A DNA stretch of 64,000 nucleotides, taken from positions 310,001-374,000 of the forward strand of contig NZ_JBCLNF010000001.1 of the NCBI RefSeq assembly GCF_039062465.1, read 5' to 3'. The translations under genes and the position numbers were made by a program. Positions 8,335-16,646 of the stretch are shown here, one piece after another. Below the pieces are notes generated by a model. That model made no database searches, was not told the origin of the DNA, and was given only the letters and a program-made list of their open reading frames with translations. The stretch is from Parolsenella sp958406235 (GTDB lineage Bacteria; Actinomycetota; Coriobacteriia; Coriobacteriales; Atopobiaceae). How positions within the stretch are numbered: position 1 is the first letter of the stretch; the number at the start of each line of letters is the position of its first letter.

Positions 8335-8412
8335 TTGTTCACATACGTCAGACAGTATAACGCGTGGCCTGGCGGTATACTCTCCCTGAACATGTATGCG
8401 ACTCAAGGAGGC
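8335..8412. promoter_or_regulatory. Divergent promoter region between gltX and the nucleotidyltransferase gene
   Basis: On the plus strand TATACT lies at 8376-8381, and an AAGGAGGC ribosome site follows at 8405-8412, before a GTG start. On the minus strand TATACT is complementary to 8354-8359. Neither has a convincing -35 at standard spacing; a TTGTTC at 8335-8340 with TATAAC at 8356-8361 is an alternative plus-strand pair with a 15-base spacer. Confidence 0.4.
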
Positions 8413-8418
8413 ATAACT

Positions 8419-9300
8419 GTGAAGGGTATTGTCCTTGCTGGTGGCTTCGGAACGCACCTGTATCCCATGACGTTCTCGGGTTCCAAGCACCTTCTGCCCA
8501 TCTATGACAAGCCGCTCGTCTATTACTCCCTGGCCACGCTCATGAAGGCGGATATTCGCGATGTCCTGTTCATCGTGAACCCCCAGGATATGGCTTCCTA
8601 CCAGGCCCACTTCGGCGATGGCTCGCAGCTCGGTATGAATATCAGCTACAAGGCTCAGGTCAGTCGCGATGGCATCGCTCAGGCATTCCTCATCGGCGAG
8701 GACTTCATCGGTGACGACCGCGTCGCCCTCATTCTCGCGGATAGCATCTTCTATGGCTCGGGATTTGACCTGAACCTTCGCGAGGCGCTCGATCGAGACA
8801 AGGGTGCCACGGTCTTTGGCTATCAGGTGAATGACCCCGAGCGCTTTGCCGTCATTGACTTTGGCGAGGACAAGAAGGTCACCTATATCGAGGAGAAGCC
8901 GGAAGAGGCGCGCACCAAGTACGTCGCCACTGGTCTTTACGTCTACGATAACAAGGTCGTCGAGTACGCCAAGAAGCTCAAGCCTTCCGCGCGCGGCGAG
9001 CTCGAGATCACGGATCTCAACCAGATGTACCTCGACCACAAGCAGCTCTATACCACCACGCTGCCCGAGGGCTTTGCTTGGTTCTGCCCCCGCACCGTTG
9101 ACGAGCTCTTCCATGCGGGCGAGTTCATCCGTGTCGTCCAGCAGTCTACGGGCACGAAGATCGCCTCTATCGAGGAGATCGCGTACCGTAAGGGTTGGAT
9201 CGGCCGCGCCCAGCTGCTGTCTCTGGCTTCCAAGATCGCCAAGACCGAGTACGGCAAGTATCTTGAGGGCATCGCGCTTTCCACCGAGAGCGCTAAGTAG
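8419..9300 (+). CDS. Glucose-1-phosphate thymidylyltransferase (RmlA)-like nucleotidyltransferase, variant active site
   Basis: A GTG start at 8419 is chosen because AAGGAGGC ends seven bases upstream, giving 293 aa, the normal RmlA length. The fold markers are clear: GIVLAGG at the N-terminus, SKHLLPIYDKPLVYY, GEDFIGDDRVAL, FYGSGF and AYRKGWI. RmlA makes dTDP-glucose for cell-surface sugars. However, the nucleotide/phosphate-binding Arg of GGSGTRLYP is replaced by His13 (GGFGTHLYP), and the usual GDNIFYG is ADSIFYG (Asp108 kept, Asn to Ser). Lys23 is kept. No rmlB, rmlC or rmlD gene is near. It may use another nucleotide or be regulatory; the family assignment is sure, the reaction is not. 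Confidence 0.8.
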   Translation: MKGIVLAGGFGTHLYPMTFSGSKHLLPIYDKPLVYYSLATLMKADIRDVLFIVNPQDMASYQAHFGDGSQLGMNISYKAQVSRDGIAQAFLIGEDFIGDDRVALILADSIFYGSGFDLNLREALDRDKGATVFGYQVNDPERFAVIDFGEDKKVTYIEEKPEEARTKYVATGLYVYDNKVVEYAKKLKPSARGELEITDLNQMYLDHKQLYTTTLPEGFAWFCPRTVDELFHAGEFIRVVQQSTGTKIASIEEIAYRKGWIGRAQLLSLASKIAKTEYGKYLEGIALSTESAK

Positions 9301-9323
9301 TTCTGAGGCATCATTGACCTGAC

Positions 9324-9410
9324 GGTTCCGCCCCGGCACCCCCTTCAGACGTTCGACGCTTCGCGTCTCAGAATGTCTGTGCGGGGGCACCGGGGCGGAA
9401 CCTTTTGTTT
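9324..9410 (+). terminator. Long compound hairpin terminator
   Basis: GGTTCCGCCCCGG (9324-9336) pairs perfectly with CCGGGGCGGAACC (9390-9402). After a 2x2 mismatch CCCCC pairs with GGGGG. Inside are CAGAC/GTCTG and GACGC/GCGTC stems. TTTTGTTT follows (9403-9410). The outer stem is unusually long for a simple terminator. Confidence 0.85.
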
Positions 9411-9478
9411 ACGTTGTCGCCGAGCTGCTTGGCGCGCCGTAAACGCGTGCGGGGGCCTCGGGTTGCGTGCGACTTGCG

Positions 9479-10450
9479 CTATTCGGGGAAGGCGAGTTGC
9501 GCGGCAACGGGGAATTTGGGGCTCGTGCGGCGAATCCTGGGCTGGTAGCGGGAGAGACCGTCCACCACGAGCTCGCATGCGGCGGGAAGAGCCTCGGCGC
9601 GCCAGCTGGTGACCATGTCGGGGACGACTTCGCCATCGACCTGCATGGGGATGGGCTCGGAGGTCTTGATCTCGATACTTCTGCCCCTGAAGGTCTCAAT
9701 GCGAGGCCTGTTGCCACGTTCGCCCTTCGGGTCGACGAGGCTGGCGATGAGCGGTCGAATGAGCTGAGCCGTGACGCTCACCTCGAGGACGATGACGTCG
9801 AGCAGGCCATCGTCCATGACGCATCCGGGGACCACGTCGACATCTAGCTGGAGCATGGCATTGTTCGCGACGAGGCAGGCGATTCCGTCGCGCTCGTAGG
9901 TCTCTCCGTCGACGTTGATTGTGAAGTGATTGACCTTGGGTGTCGGGTCCGAGAGAGCGGCCATGAAATAGGCCACTTCGCCCATCGTCCTCTTGTTGGG
10001 CGCGGCGGCAGCCATGAGTTCGGCGTCAAACCCAGTGCCGGTCATGATGGAAAAGCCTCGCTTGGTTGGGCCTCCCGCGCTCTCCCAGCTTGCTTCGCCG
10101 AGGTCTGCGCTTATGGTGTCTCCCCATCGGCAGGCGCGGGCGAGAGCGGCTGGCTCTGGGGAGTTGCCGATATTCGCGAAGAGGAGGTTTGCCGTGCCAG
10201 ACGGAAACACGCAGGTGGTAACCGCGCGATTGCGCAACATGTAGAGGAGATTCGAAATCGTCCCGTCGCCGCCTGAGATGACAACTACGTCGAACGTCTC
10301 GGCATCGGCGAGGGCCTTCTCGTCAACGTTCTCGTCGTCAAGGACGCGCAGCACGCATTCGTCGCCAGGGCGAACGAGCTCGCGCTCAAATGCGTAGACC
10401 GCGTCTGAGCCGAAGCCAGAACGCGGATTATGAACGATGAGGCAGCGCAT
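9479..10450 (-). CDS. Diacylglycerol/lipid kinase family protein (YegS/DagK type)
   Basis: The 323-aa protein starts with CLIVHNPRSGFGSDAV and has GGDGT at residues 60-64, the nucleotide-binding signature of the DAGK catalytic domain, followed by FPSGTANLLFANIG. The C-terminal beta-sandwich matches YegS/BmrU-like kinases. It probably phosphorylates diacylglycerol or a related lipid on the inner membrane face. AGGAGG precedes the ATG on the minus strand. It is divergent from the RNase D gene. Confidence 0.88.
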   Translation of the reverse strand: MRCLIVHNPRSGFGSDAVYAFERELVRPGDECVLRVLDDENVDEKALADAETFDVVVISGGDGTISNLLYMLRNRAVTTCVFPSGTANLLFANIGNSPEPAALARACRWGDTISADLGEASWESAGGPTKRGFSIMTGTGFDAELMAAAAPNKRTMGEVAYFMAALSDPTPKVNHFTINVDGETYERDGIACLVANNAMLQLDVDVVPGCVMDDGLLDVIVLEVSVTAQLIRPLIASLVDPKGERGNRPRIETFRGRSIEIKTSEPIPMQVDGEVVPDMVTSWRAEALPAACELVVDGLSRYQPRIRRTSPKFPVAAQLAFPE

Positions 10451-10520
10451 GGATGGTATCCTCCTGTCTGTGGGCCCAAAGGGGCCACAGCCATGGTAGC
10501 CGATTTTGCCCGGTCGTTTT

Positions 10521-11684
10521 ATGGATGCGACGGGGCTGAGGGGTCACGTTTTGTTCATCTCCACATCGGAGGAGCTCAGGCGCTTTTGTGAGCGTGCTGC
10601 CTCCTCGAGCGTGCTTGCCGTTGACACTGAGTTTCTTCGTGAGCGCACGTATCGTCCGCGTCTTTGTCTAATTCAGCTCGCTACGTCGGCGGATGATATC
10701 GCCGCCGTTGATCCGCTTACCATCACTGACCTTTCTCCGGTGGTAGAGCTGTTTGAGAACCCGGCTATTACCAAGGTCTTTCATGCTTGCTCCCAAGACC
10801 TTGAAGTCATCGATGGCAGCCTGGGATGTGTTCCGGCTCCTCTGTTCGACACGCAGCTTGCTGCCGCGTTTCTCGGCCAGCGCATGCAACTTGGGTACGG
10901 AGGCCTGGTTGAGGCCTACACTGGCGTTCGCCTCGCCAAGGCCGAGAGCCTAACGGACTGGTCTCGTCGTCCGCTTGATCCCGAGCAGCTTACGTATGCA
11001 GAAGATGACGTGCGCTATCTTCCGGGAATTTATGAGACGATGCTCTCCGAGCTCGTCGAGCGCGATCGTCTTTCGATGGTCCTTCCCGAGATGCAGGCTT
11101 TACTCGACCCGTCTCATTACCGTCACGAGCCGATGGACGCGTTTCGCCACCTCAAGCGAGCTTCGTCGCTCACCCGACGTCAACTTGCCGTGGCGCGCGA
11201 GGCCTGCGCTTGGCGAGAGCGCATGGCGTCCAAGCGCGACATCCCGCGCAAATGGGTTCTCTCTGATGAGGTGATGCTCGAGATCTGCAAGCGCGGACCG
11301 GTGGATACGGAACGGCTGCGTCGCATTCGCGGAACAGAACAGCTGTCTGAGCGCGATGCTGATGCTCTGGTTCATGCCATATCGCGCGGCGCCGCATGCC
11401 AAGCGTCCGATTGTCCGAGTCTTCCCAAGCGCTCGCGCCCGTCCGCCGATCAGGAATGCGTCATCGACCTCATGTACGCCATGGTGCGCATCATTTCCGA
11501 GAAGACCGGCGTGGCCGCGCAGCTCATCGCAACGCGCGAAGACCTCCTTGAATTCATGGCCGGGAGAGAGGATGCGTCTCTTGCCTCTGGATGGCGACGC
11601 GACATCGCGGGGGAGAAGCTCAAGGGACTCCTCTTGGGCGACTGCGGCCTGACCGTCAAGGACGGTCGAGTGGAGATTCTTTAG
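10521..11684 (+). CDS. rnd: Ribonuclease D-like 3'-5' exonuclease with HRDC domain
   Basis: The 387-aa protein (counted from ATG 10521; an upstream TTG at 10506 would add five residues) opens with the DEDD exonuclease core: AVDTEFLRERTY supplies the Asp-Glu pair (Asp35, Glu37), FHACSQDLEVID the second Asp and YAEDDVRYLP the last. The middle matches the HRDC nucleic-acid-binding domain (WRERMASKRDIPRKWVLSDE). RNase D trims 3' ends of tRNA precursors and other stable RNAs. No good ribosome site is visible for either start. Confidence 0.9.
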   Translation: MDATGLRGHVLFISTSEELRRFCERAASSSVLAVDTEFLRERTYRPRLCLIQLATSADDIAAVDPLTITDLSPVVELFENPAITKVFHACSQDLEVIDGSLGCVPAPLFDTQLAAAFLGQRMQLGYGGLVEAYTGVRLAKAESLTDWSRRPLDPEQLTYAEDDVRYLPGIYETMLSELVERDRLSMVLPEMQALLDPSHYRHEPMDAFRHLKRASSLTRRQLAVAREACAWRERMASKRDIPRKWVLSDEVMLEICKRGPVDTERLRRIRGTEQLSERDADALVHAISRGAACQASDCPSLPKRSRPSADQECVIDLMYAMVRIISEKTGVAAQLIATREDLLEFMAGREDASLASGWRRDIAGEKLKGLLLGDCGLTVKDGRVEIL

Positions 11685-11709
11685 GCTACATAGCGAATCT
11701 AATGTTTGG

Positions 11710-11739
11710 GGAGCCGGGTGAGAAGTCCGGCTCCTTTTG
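11710..11739 (+). terminator. Intrinsic terminator of rnd
   Basis: GGAGCCGG (11710-11717) pairs with CCGGCTCC (11727-11734), followed by TTTTG. Confidence 0.85.
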
Positions 11740-11789
11740 TGTCCGGCTTTGGGTACATACTCAAAGTAATTCACTGATTGGGGGTTCGT

Positions 11790-12494
11790 ATGTACCACGG
11801 CATGGGCTACGGGATGGGGTATGACACCTCGTACCTCGTCTTGGTTCTTGTGTCTACCCTGCTTGGCCTTGTCACGCAGTCATATATTAAGTCGACGTAT
11901 AAGACGTGGTCTAAAGTCGGGCTTGATTGCGGGCTTACTGGAGCCCAGATAGCAGAGCGCATGCTTGCTGACGAAGGCGTCTCCGGCATGAGGATTCAGC
12001 CTATCGCGGGTGAGCTAACGGATAACTTCGATCCGCGCTCGAACGTTCTCAACCTTTCGCGTGCCAACCTGAGCGGCGGCTCCGTGGCGAGCGCGGCCGT
12101 TGCTTGTCACGAAGCTGGCCACGCGGTCCAGCATTCAAAGGGCTACATTCCGGTGAAGGTTCGCTCCGCTCTCGTGCCTATCGTTAACTTCACGTCCAAC
12201 GTATGGATGATCGTGTTCTTCGCTGGTGTGGCCATTGGCCTTGCTGGTCTTGTGCAGCTTGCCGTCATCCTCTTTGCTTTCTCGGTCATTTTTCAGATCG
12301 TGACGCTTCCGGTCGAGTTCGATGCTTCTCGTCGCGCCGTTGCCTATCTCGAGCGCAGCGGCATGAGCGAGACTGCGGTTCGCGGTGCGCGTAAGGTGCT
12401 AGTCGCAGCGGCACTGACGTACGTTGCCGCCGCGCTTGTGTCGGTGCTCCAGCTTCTCTACTACCTTTCTCGTGTTCAGCGGAGGAATGACTAG
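11790..12494 (+). CDS. Membrane zinc metallopeptidase, YugP family
   Basis: The 234-aa protein (ATG 11790 after GGGGG; a TTG at 11778 is the alternative) has an N-terminal membrane helix, then CHEAGHAVQHS with the zincin motif HEAGH at 107-111, and two or three further helices in the C-terminal half. This matches the YugP/neutral zinc metallopeptidase 2 family. The substrate is unknown. The first residues are Gly/Tyr/Met-rich (MYHGMGYGMGYDTSY). It ends directly against the xseA start, so the two are translationally linked. Confidence 0.87.
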   Translation: MYHGMGYGMGYDTSYLVLVLVSTLLGLVTQSYIKSTYKTWSKVGLDCGLTGAQIAERMLADEGVSGMRIQPIAGELTDNFDPRSNVLNLSRANLSGGSVASAAVACHEAGHAVQHSKGYIPVKVRSALVPIVNFTSNVWMIVFFAGVAIGLAGLVQLAVILFAFSVIFQIVTLPVEFDASRRAVAYLERSGMSETAVRGARKVLVAAALTYVAAALVSVLQLLYYLSRVQRRND

Positions 12495-13886
12495 ATGGCC
12501 TGGGGACGCGAGGAGACGAGCGGCAGCAAAGACTTCGCATCTGCTGCTCTTGACGCTGCATCGCGAGAACCAATCTCGGTGAGCTCCGCCGTGGGCGCTG
12601 CGAAGGCTCGTGTGGGGGAGATGGGTTCCTTCCTCGTGACCGGTGAGGTCACGGGCTTTAGGGGCCCCAACGCTCGGTCTGGCCACTGCTACTTTCAAGT
12701 CAAGGACGAGTCTGCTGCGATGGACGTCATCGTATGGCGCGGCGTCTATGCATCGAGTGGCATCGAGCTGCGTGACGGCATGCAGCTCGAACTCCGGGGT
12801 AAGTTTGATGTCTACGTCGGGTCTGGCAGACTTTCGTTTATTGCGAGTCGCATCTCCGTTTCTGGAGAGGGGCTTTTGAGACAACAGGTTGCTCTTCTTC
12901 GAGAGAAGCTCAAGATCGAGGGTCTCATGGACCCGGCTCGCAAGCGGCCCATCATGCGTTTTTGCACGCGTGTTGCCGTGGTCACGAGCCTTTCCGGCTC
13001 TGTGATCGATGATGTTAAGCGGACGCTCCGGCGGCGCAACCCACTTGTCGAGATCGATGCTGTGGGATGTCAGGTCCAGGGTCCCGGAGCTCCCGCTACC
13101 ATCATTCGCGCTCTTGAGGTTGCCGCGGCTTCTAATCCAGACGCAATCTTGCTTGTCCGAGGTGGGGGTTCTTATGAGGACCTCATGACCTTTAATGACG
13201 AAACTCTCGCTCGGGCGGTTTCCGCTTGTCCCGTTCCCGTCATTACGGGCATTGGCCATGAGCCGGACAACTCGATCTGCGACGATGTCGCGGACCGTCG
13301 AACTTCAACGCCTACGGCCGCCGCAGAAAGCGTGGCTCCGGCTCTCGATGAGATTGTGACCTCGATTAACGGGCGTCGTGAGCGCTTGGCGCGAGCTATG
13401 GACCTTGCGCTCGCCGCCGATGAGCGCTCTCTCGAGCAGGTCGATACTTCGCTTGTACGCGGAATGGCGACGCTTCTCGATCGCGAACGGGTCCGGCTCG
13501 CAGGCCTTGCCAAACGCCGGTGCCTCACGAATCCGGAGTCCCTCATTGATGATCGTGCCGTCGCCCTCATGCAGTCTGAGCAGCGCCTGGTGGATGCTTT
13601 GCCGCGTGCCTTGGGTCGTAAGGCTAGCTCATTGGAAGACTATTCTGTTCGCCTCGACGCTGCGGCATCCCGCATGCTTCGTCCTCACGAGGCAATGGTT
13701 TCAAGCATGGCGGCGACTTTGGACGCGCTCTCACCTTTGAAGGTACTCGGGCGCGGATACGCCATCGCTCGCGATGAGGCTGGGCATGTCGTTACCGATG
13801 CTTCGTCTTTGGCCGTTGGAGACTCTGTTAGCGTCCGTGTCGGGGTGGGTAGCTTCGAAGCTTCCGTTACTGGAACCTGTGATTAA
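12495..13886 (+). CDS. xseA: Exodeoxyribonuclease VII large subunit
   Basis: The 463-aa protein has an N-terminal OB-fold (MGSFLVTGEVTGFRGPN, GHCYFQVKDESAAMDV) and the ExoVII catalytic core with VVTSLSGSVIDDV, LVRGGGSYEDL, ITGIGHEPD and DRRTSTPTAAAE. With XseB it degrades single-stranded DNA to oligonucleotides in repair and mismatch correction. The central part is a long coiled-coil-like region. The ATG follows immediately after the TAG of the peptidase gene. It is slightly longer than the E. coli protein because of an N-terminal extension of about 30 residues. Confidence 0.95.
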   Translation: MAWGREETSGSKDFASAALDAASREPISVSSAVGAAKARVGEMGSFLVTGEVTGFRGPNARSGHCYFQVKDESAAMDVIVWRGVYASSGIELRDGMQLELRGKFDVYVGSGRLSFIASRISVSGEGLLRQQVALLREKLKIEGLMDPARKRPIMRFCTRVAVVTSLSGSVIDDVKRTLRRRNPLVEIDAVGCQVQGPGAPATIIRALEVAAASNPDAILLVRGGGSYEDLMTFNDETLARAVSACPVPVITGIGHEPDNSICDDVADRRTSTPTAAAESVAPALDEIVTSINGRRERLARAMDLALAADERSLEQVDTSLVRGMATLLDRERVRLAGLAKRRCLTNPESLIDDRAVALMQSEQRLVDALPRALGRKASSLEDYSVRLDAAASRMLRPHEAMVSSMAATLDALSPLKVLGRGYAIARDEAGHVVTDASSLAVGDSVSVRVGVGSFEASVTGTCD

Positions 13887-13928
13887 ATTCGACATAGCTG
13901 GTGTTTGCCGGCGGAAAGGCGGTTGGAT

Positions 13929-14189
13929 ATGGCGGATAAGGACCTGGAGACTCCAGTCGAGGAGCTTTCCTTCAAGGAGGCTTCGATTGAGCTTGAGCAG
14001 GTCGTGCGTTCTCTCGAGAGCGGTGATCTTGAGCTTGAGGACGCCCTTGCGCGTTATGCTCGTGGTGTCGAGCTATTGAAAAGCCTCCGTGAGCGTCTTA
14101 CCAACGCTGAGCAGAAGGTTAAGGTCTTGCTCGATACCACCAGTGAGGTCGTCGCACCTGATACGACGGCAGCCACAAACGAAGATTAG
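13929..14189 (+). CDS. xseB: Exodeoxyribonuclease VII small subunit
   Basis: The 86-aa protein starts at ATG 13929, preceded by AAAGGCGG. It contains LSFKEASIELEQVVRSLE, LELEDALARYARGVEL and CxxxL-type helices (LRERLTNAEQKVKVL), the conserved helical hairpin of XseB. It binds the XseA coiled coil. It lies 42 bases after xseA and 8 before the HIT gene, as one operon. Confidence 0.93.
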   Translation: MADKDLETPVEELSFKEASIELEQVVRSLESGDLELEDALARYARGVELLKSLRERLTNAEQKVKVLLDTTSEVVAPDTTAATNED

Positions 14190-14197
14190 GAGAAACG

Positions 14198-14551
14198 ATG
14201 TCTGATTGCATCTTCTGCAAGATTGCCAACCATGAGATTCCCTCCAACGTTGTATTCGAGGACGACGAGGTTATTGCTTTCCGCGACCTCGACCCTCAGG
14301 CCCCGACGCATGTTCTCGTTATCCCCAAGAAGCACTATGCCAACATCTGCGATGGCGTTCCCGCCGAGACTCTCGCTGCCATGACCCATGCTATCTCTGA
14401 GGTCGTGAAGGCAGAGGGTCTCGAGGAGTCTGGCTACCGAGTTATCTCTAACGCGGGCGCGGATGCGGGCCAGACGGTCATGCACTTCCACATGCATGTA
14501 CTCGGAGGCAAGAACCTCGGCATGGGCCTTCTTCCAGCGGACTCAGAGTAG
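14198..14551 (+). CDS. HIT-family (HinT-like) nucleotide phosphoramidase/hydrolase
   Basis: The 117-aa protein begins DCIFCKIANHEIPS, the HinT N-terminus, and has HFHMH at 96-100, the catalytic histidine triad. Size and motif match purine nucleoside phosphoramidases. CIFCKI supplies two cysteines that can bind zinc in part of this family. AGGAGAAACG precedes the ATG. It is the last gene of the xseAB group. Confidence 0.93.
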   Translation: MSDCIFCKIANHEIPSNVVFEDDEVIAFRDLDPQAPTHVLVIPKKHYANICDGVPAETLAAMTHAISEVVKAEGLEESGYRVISNAGADAGQTVMHFHMHVLGGKNLGMGLLPADSE

Positions 14552-14645
14552 CGGCGTCGCCGGGGATTTTTAATTCGTCTGCGCTCGGTGTCTCGAGTTG
14601 CCGGGCTTGATTGTTGTCGCGTGATACGCGGCGAAAGGAGTCGTT

Positions 14646-15071
14646 TTGGAATCTAGAGCCGTCCTTGCAGCAGAACGCCACAAGAAAGGCTACAACTGCG
14701 CCCAGGCAGTGGCCTGCACCTATTGCGACCTCGTTGACGTTTCCGAGGAGGAGGCCTTCCGTTCGACCGAGGCCTTTGGCCTTGGCATGGGCGGGATGCT
14801 TGGCACCTGCGGCGCGCTTTCCGGTGCTGTCTACCTCGCAAGCCTCGCCACGAGCGACGGCAACCTCGAGAACCCGTCCACCAAGAAGGCGAGCTACGCC
14901 CTCTCTCGCGAGCTCCTCAATCGATTCGAGGAGAAGAACGGTTCCGTGACTTGCCGAGTCCTCAAGGGCCTCGAAGGCGAGGGCTCCGTCGCGGTCCCGT
15001 GCCCCATCTGCATCTCAACCGCCTGCGACCTCGTCGAGCAAGTCCTCTTCCCCGACACCTTCCTCAAGTAG
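14646..15071 (+). CDS. C_GCAxxG_C_C family protein, probably redox-active
   Basis: The 141-aa protein uses a TTG start at 14646, chosen because AAAGGAG (14634-14640) lies upstream at the right distance. It has YNCAQAVACTYC (Cys18, 24, 27), GTCGALSG (Cys55) and a C-terminal VPCPICISTACDLV, the spaced cysteines that define the C_GCAxxG_C_C family. Members are small and found mainly in anaerobes; a redox or metal-binding role is suspected but not proven. A weak promoter, TTGCCG (14598) and TGATAC (14622), may precede it. Confidence 0.82.
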   Translation: MESRAVLAAERHKKGYNCAQAVACTYCDLVDVSEEEAFRSTEAFGLGMGGMLGTCGALSGAVYLASLATSDGNLENPSTKKASYALSRELLNRFEEKNGSVTCRVLKGLEGEGSVAVPCPICISTACDLVEQVLFPDTFLK

Positions 15072-15130
15072 CTTTGCCCTCTAGGGCAACCCCGTCCGCT
15101 GCGAGGCCCGCGAGGTGTTGCTACAAGTTA

Positions 15131-15218
15131 GGGCCCAGCCCCTCGCTTCGCCACGAGTTCTCTTGCCGCCGTTCTTGCGGCAAGAGCTGTCTGAGTGGAG
15201 AAGCGAGGGGCTGGGCCC
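15131..15218. terminator. Very long compound hairpin between convergent genes
   Basis: GGGCCCAGCCCCTCGCTTC (15131-15149) pairs perfectly over 19 bases with 15200-15218. Inside, after a CAC/GTG pair, CTCTTGCCGC (15160-15169) pairs perfectly with GCGGCAAGAG (15177-15186). It sits between the C_GCAxxG_C_C gene and trpS, which converge. T tracts are poor on both sides, so it may act as a bidirectional terminator, an mRNA 3' cap, or a palindromic repeat element. Confidence 0.75.
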
Positions 15219-15242
15219 CTTGCCTTACGTTGGGGTGACTTC

Positions 15243-16304
15243 CTAGTACGTCATCCCCATGGCCTCGCAGACTTCGGCTAGGGTGGCCTCGGCAATCTCG
15301 TTGGCGCGGCGGTTTCCCTCGGCGAGGACGTCCTTCACGTAGTCAAGATCGTTCTCGTACACGTGACGACGCTCGCGAATCTCGGCGAAGCGATTGTTCA
15401 CAGCCTCCGTCACGTACTTCTTGAGGGTGCCAGAGCCGCTCATGCCAATTTCCTCCGCGATCTCGACCTCGGAGCGGCCCGTGCAGATGGCGGCGGTGGA
15501 GAGCAGGCCGGAGACGCCAGGACGGTTCTCGGGGTCAAACGTAATCATGCGCTCGCCATCCGTCTGGCTCTTCTTGATGCGCTCCGCCGTCTCTTCGGGC
15601 GTCATGGAGATGGAGATGGCATTGCCGTAGGACTTGCTCATCTTGCGACCGTCGAGGCCGGGGAGCAGGGGAGTGTCGGAGAGAAGCGCGTTGACCATCG
15701 GGAAGACGGGCTTGGTGTCCTTGCAGTAGCGCTTGTTGAATTTGCGGGCGATGGTGCGCGTGAGCTCGATGTGCGGAAGCTGGTCTCGGCCAACCGGAAC
15801 CACGTTGCCCTTGCAGAACAGGATGTCGCAGGCCTGGTGGACGGGATAGGTGAGGAGCAGGCCGGTAAGCTCGTGGCCGCTGGCTTCCATCTCGGCCTTG
15901 ACCGTCGGGTTGCGGGAGAGCTCTGCCTCGGAGACCAACGATAGGAACGGCAGCATGAGCTGGTTTGCCGCGGGCACGGAGGAATGCGTGTAGATCATCG
16001 TCTTGTCAGGGTCCAGGCCGCAGGCGAGGTAGTCCATGACCATGTTGTAGACGTTGTCGCGGATGTGCTCGGTCGTGTCACGGTCTGTGATGACTTGGTA
16101 GTCCGCGATGAGGACGTTGGTGTGAACGCCCATGTTCTGAAGTTCGACTCGATTCTGAAGGGTGCCAAAGTAGTGGCCGAGGTGGAGGCGACCCGTCGGG
16201 CGGTCTCCGGTGAGCATCGTGTAACGCTCGGGGTGCTCGGGCAGGTCCGTGCGGATGCGCTCGCTGCGCTCGAGGGCGACCTCGTAGCTTCCTTCGTTGG
16301 GCAT
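15243..16304 (-). CDS. trpS: Tryptophanyl-tRNA synthetase
   Basis: The start at 16304 is preferred because GGGAGGA precedes it on the minus strand; an ATG ten codons upstream is the alternative. The 353-aa class I enzyme has GDRPTGRLHLGHYFG with the HIGH-like HLGH (41-44) and GRKMSKSYGN with KMSKS (221-225). AGSG-type specificity elements around YPVHQACDIL and VGRDQLPHIE are typical of TrpRS. It charges tRNA-Trp. No T-box leader was recognised upstream. Confidence 0.95.
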   Translation of the reverse strand: MPNEGSYEVALERSERIRTDLPEHPERYTMLTGDRPTGRLHLGHYFGTLQNRVELQNMGVHTNVLIADYQVITDRDTTEHIRDNVYNMVMDYLACGLDPDKTMIYTHSSVPAANQLMLPFLSLVSEAELSRNPTVKAEMEASGHELTGLLLTYPVHQACDILFCKGNVVPVGRDQLPHIELTRTIARKFNKRYCKDTKPVFPMVNALLSDTPLLPGLDGRKMSKSYGNAISISMTPEETAERIKKSQTDGERMITFDPENRPGVSGLLSTAAICTGRSEVEIAEEIGMSGSGTLKKYVTEAVNNRFAEIRERRHVYENDLDYVKDVLAEGNRRANEIAEATLAEVCEAMGMTY

Positions 16305-16513
16305 GTCTCTTCCTCCCGGCGCTTCGCGCGCCATTGTGTTAATCCTCCGGCTTGTAACCCCGGAGTATGGTCGTCATATGCTGTCCAATGGTACGCCATC
16401 CTCGACTGAAGGTCGAATCTTGAGCTCCTTGTGTGGGGACTTGGGCCGTTCGCCGAAAGATGGGCGACAGTTGTTTTCTTCGCATTTATTCCATAGGCTC
16501 TAGACCTGCTGAA

Positions 16514-16535
16514 ACACAACATCTTGGGGTATAAG
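16514..16535 (+). promoter_or_regulatory. Candidate nrdD promoter with NrdR-box-like half site
   Basis: ACACAACATCTTGGGG (16514-16529) resembles the left half of the NrdR box and abuts TATAAG (16530-16535), a possible -10. NrdR represses ribonucleotide reductase genes in many bacteria, usually through two boxes. The only second palindrome, at 16555-16564, is 38 bases away centre to centre and fits poorly, so this is tentative. Confidence 0.35.
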
Positions 16536-16604
16536 AATTTAAACCGCCAGCGGGTTGTATACAACTTGCCAATGTCAAGTCTTCTTTTGTCTTGCTAGTG
16601 AGTT

Positions 16605-16646
16605 AGGATGGAGCCTGCCGGACGCGAGCTTGGCAGGCTCCATCCT
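16605..16646 (+). promoter_or_regulatory. Perfect 15-bp hairpin in the nrdD leader
   Basis: AGGATGGAGCCTGCC (16605-16619) pairs with GGCAGGCTCCATCCT (16632-16646) around a 12-base loop, about 80 bases before the nrdD start. No T tract follows. It could be a leader structure controlling nrdD, or a stand-alone terminator for upstream transcription. Confidence 0.6.

Noticed and set aside
7178..8389. Plus-strand frame opposite gltX
   Set aside because: Antisense shadow; gltX motifs are unmistakable on the other strand.
16305..16500. T-box riboswitch upstream of trpS
   Set aside because: A small hairpin is present but no T-box core sequence (TGGNACC) or specifier-loop layout was found.
16555..16564. 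TTGTATACAA as a second NrdR box
   Set aside because: It does not match the NrdR consensus beyond the AT centre, and the centre-to-centre distance of 38 bases is not an integral number of turns.
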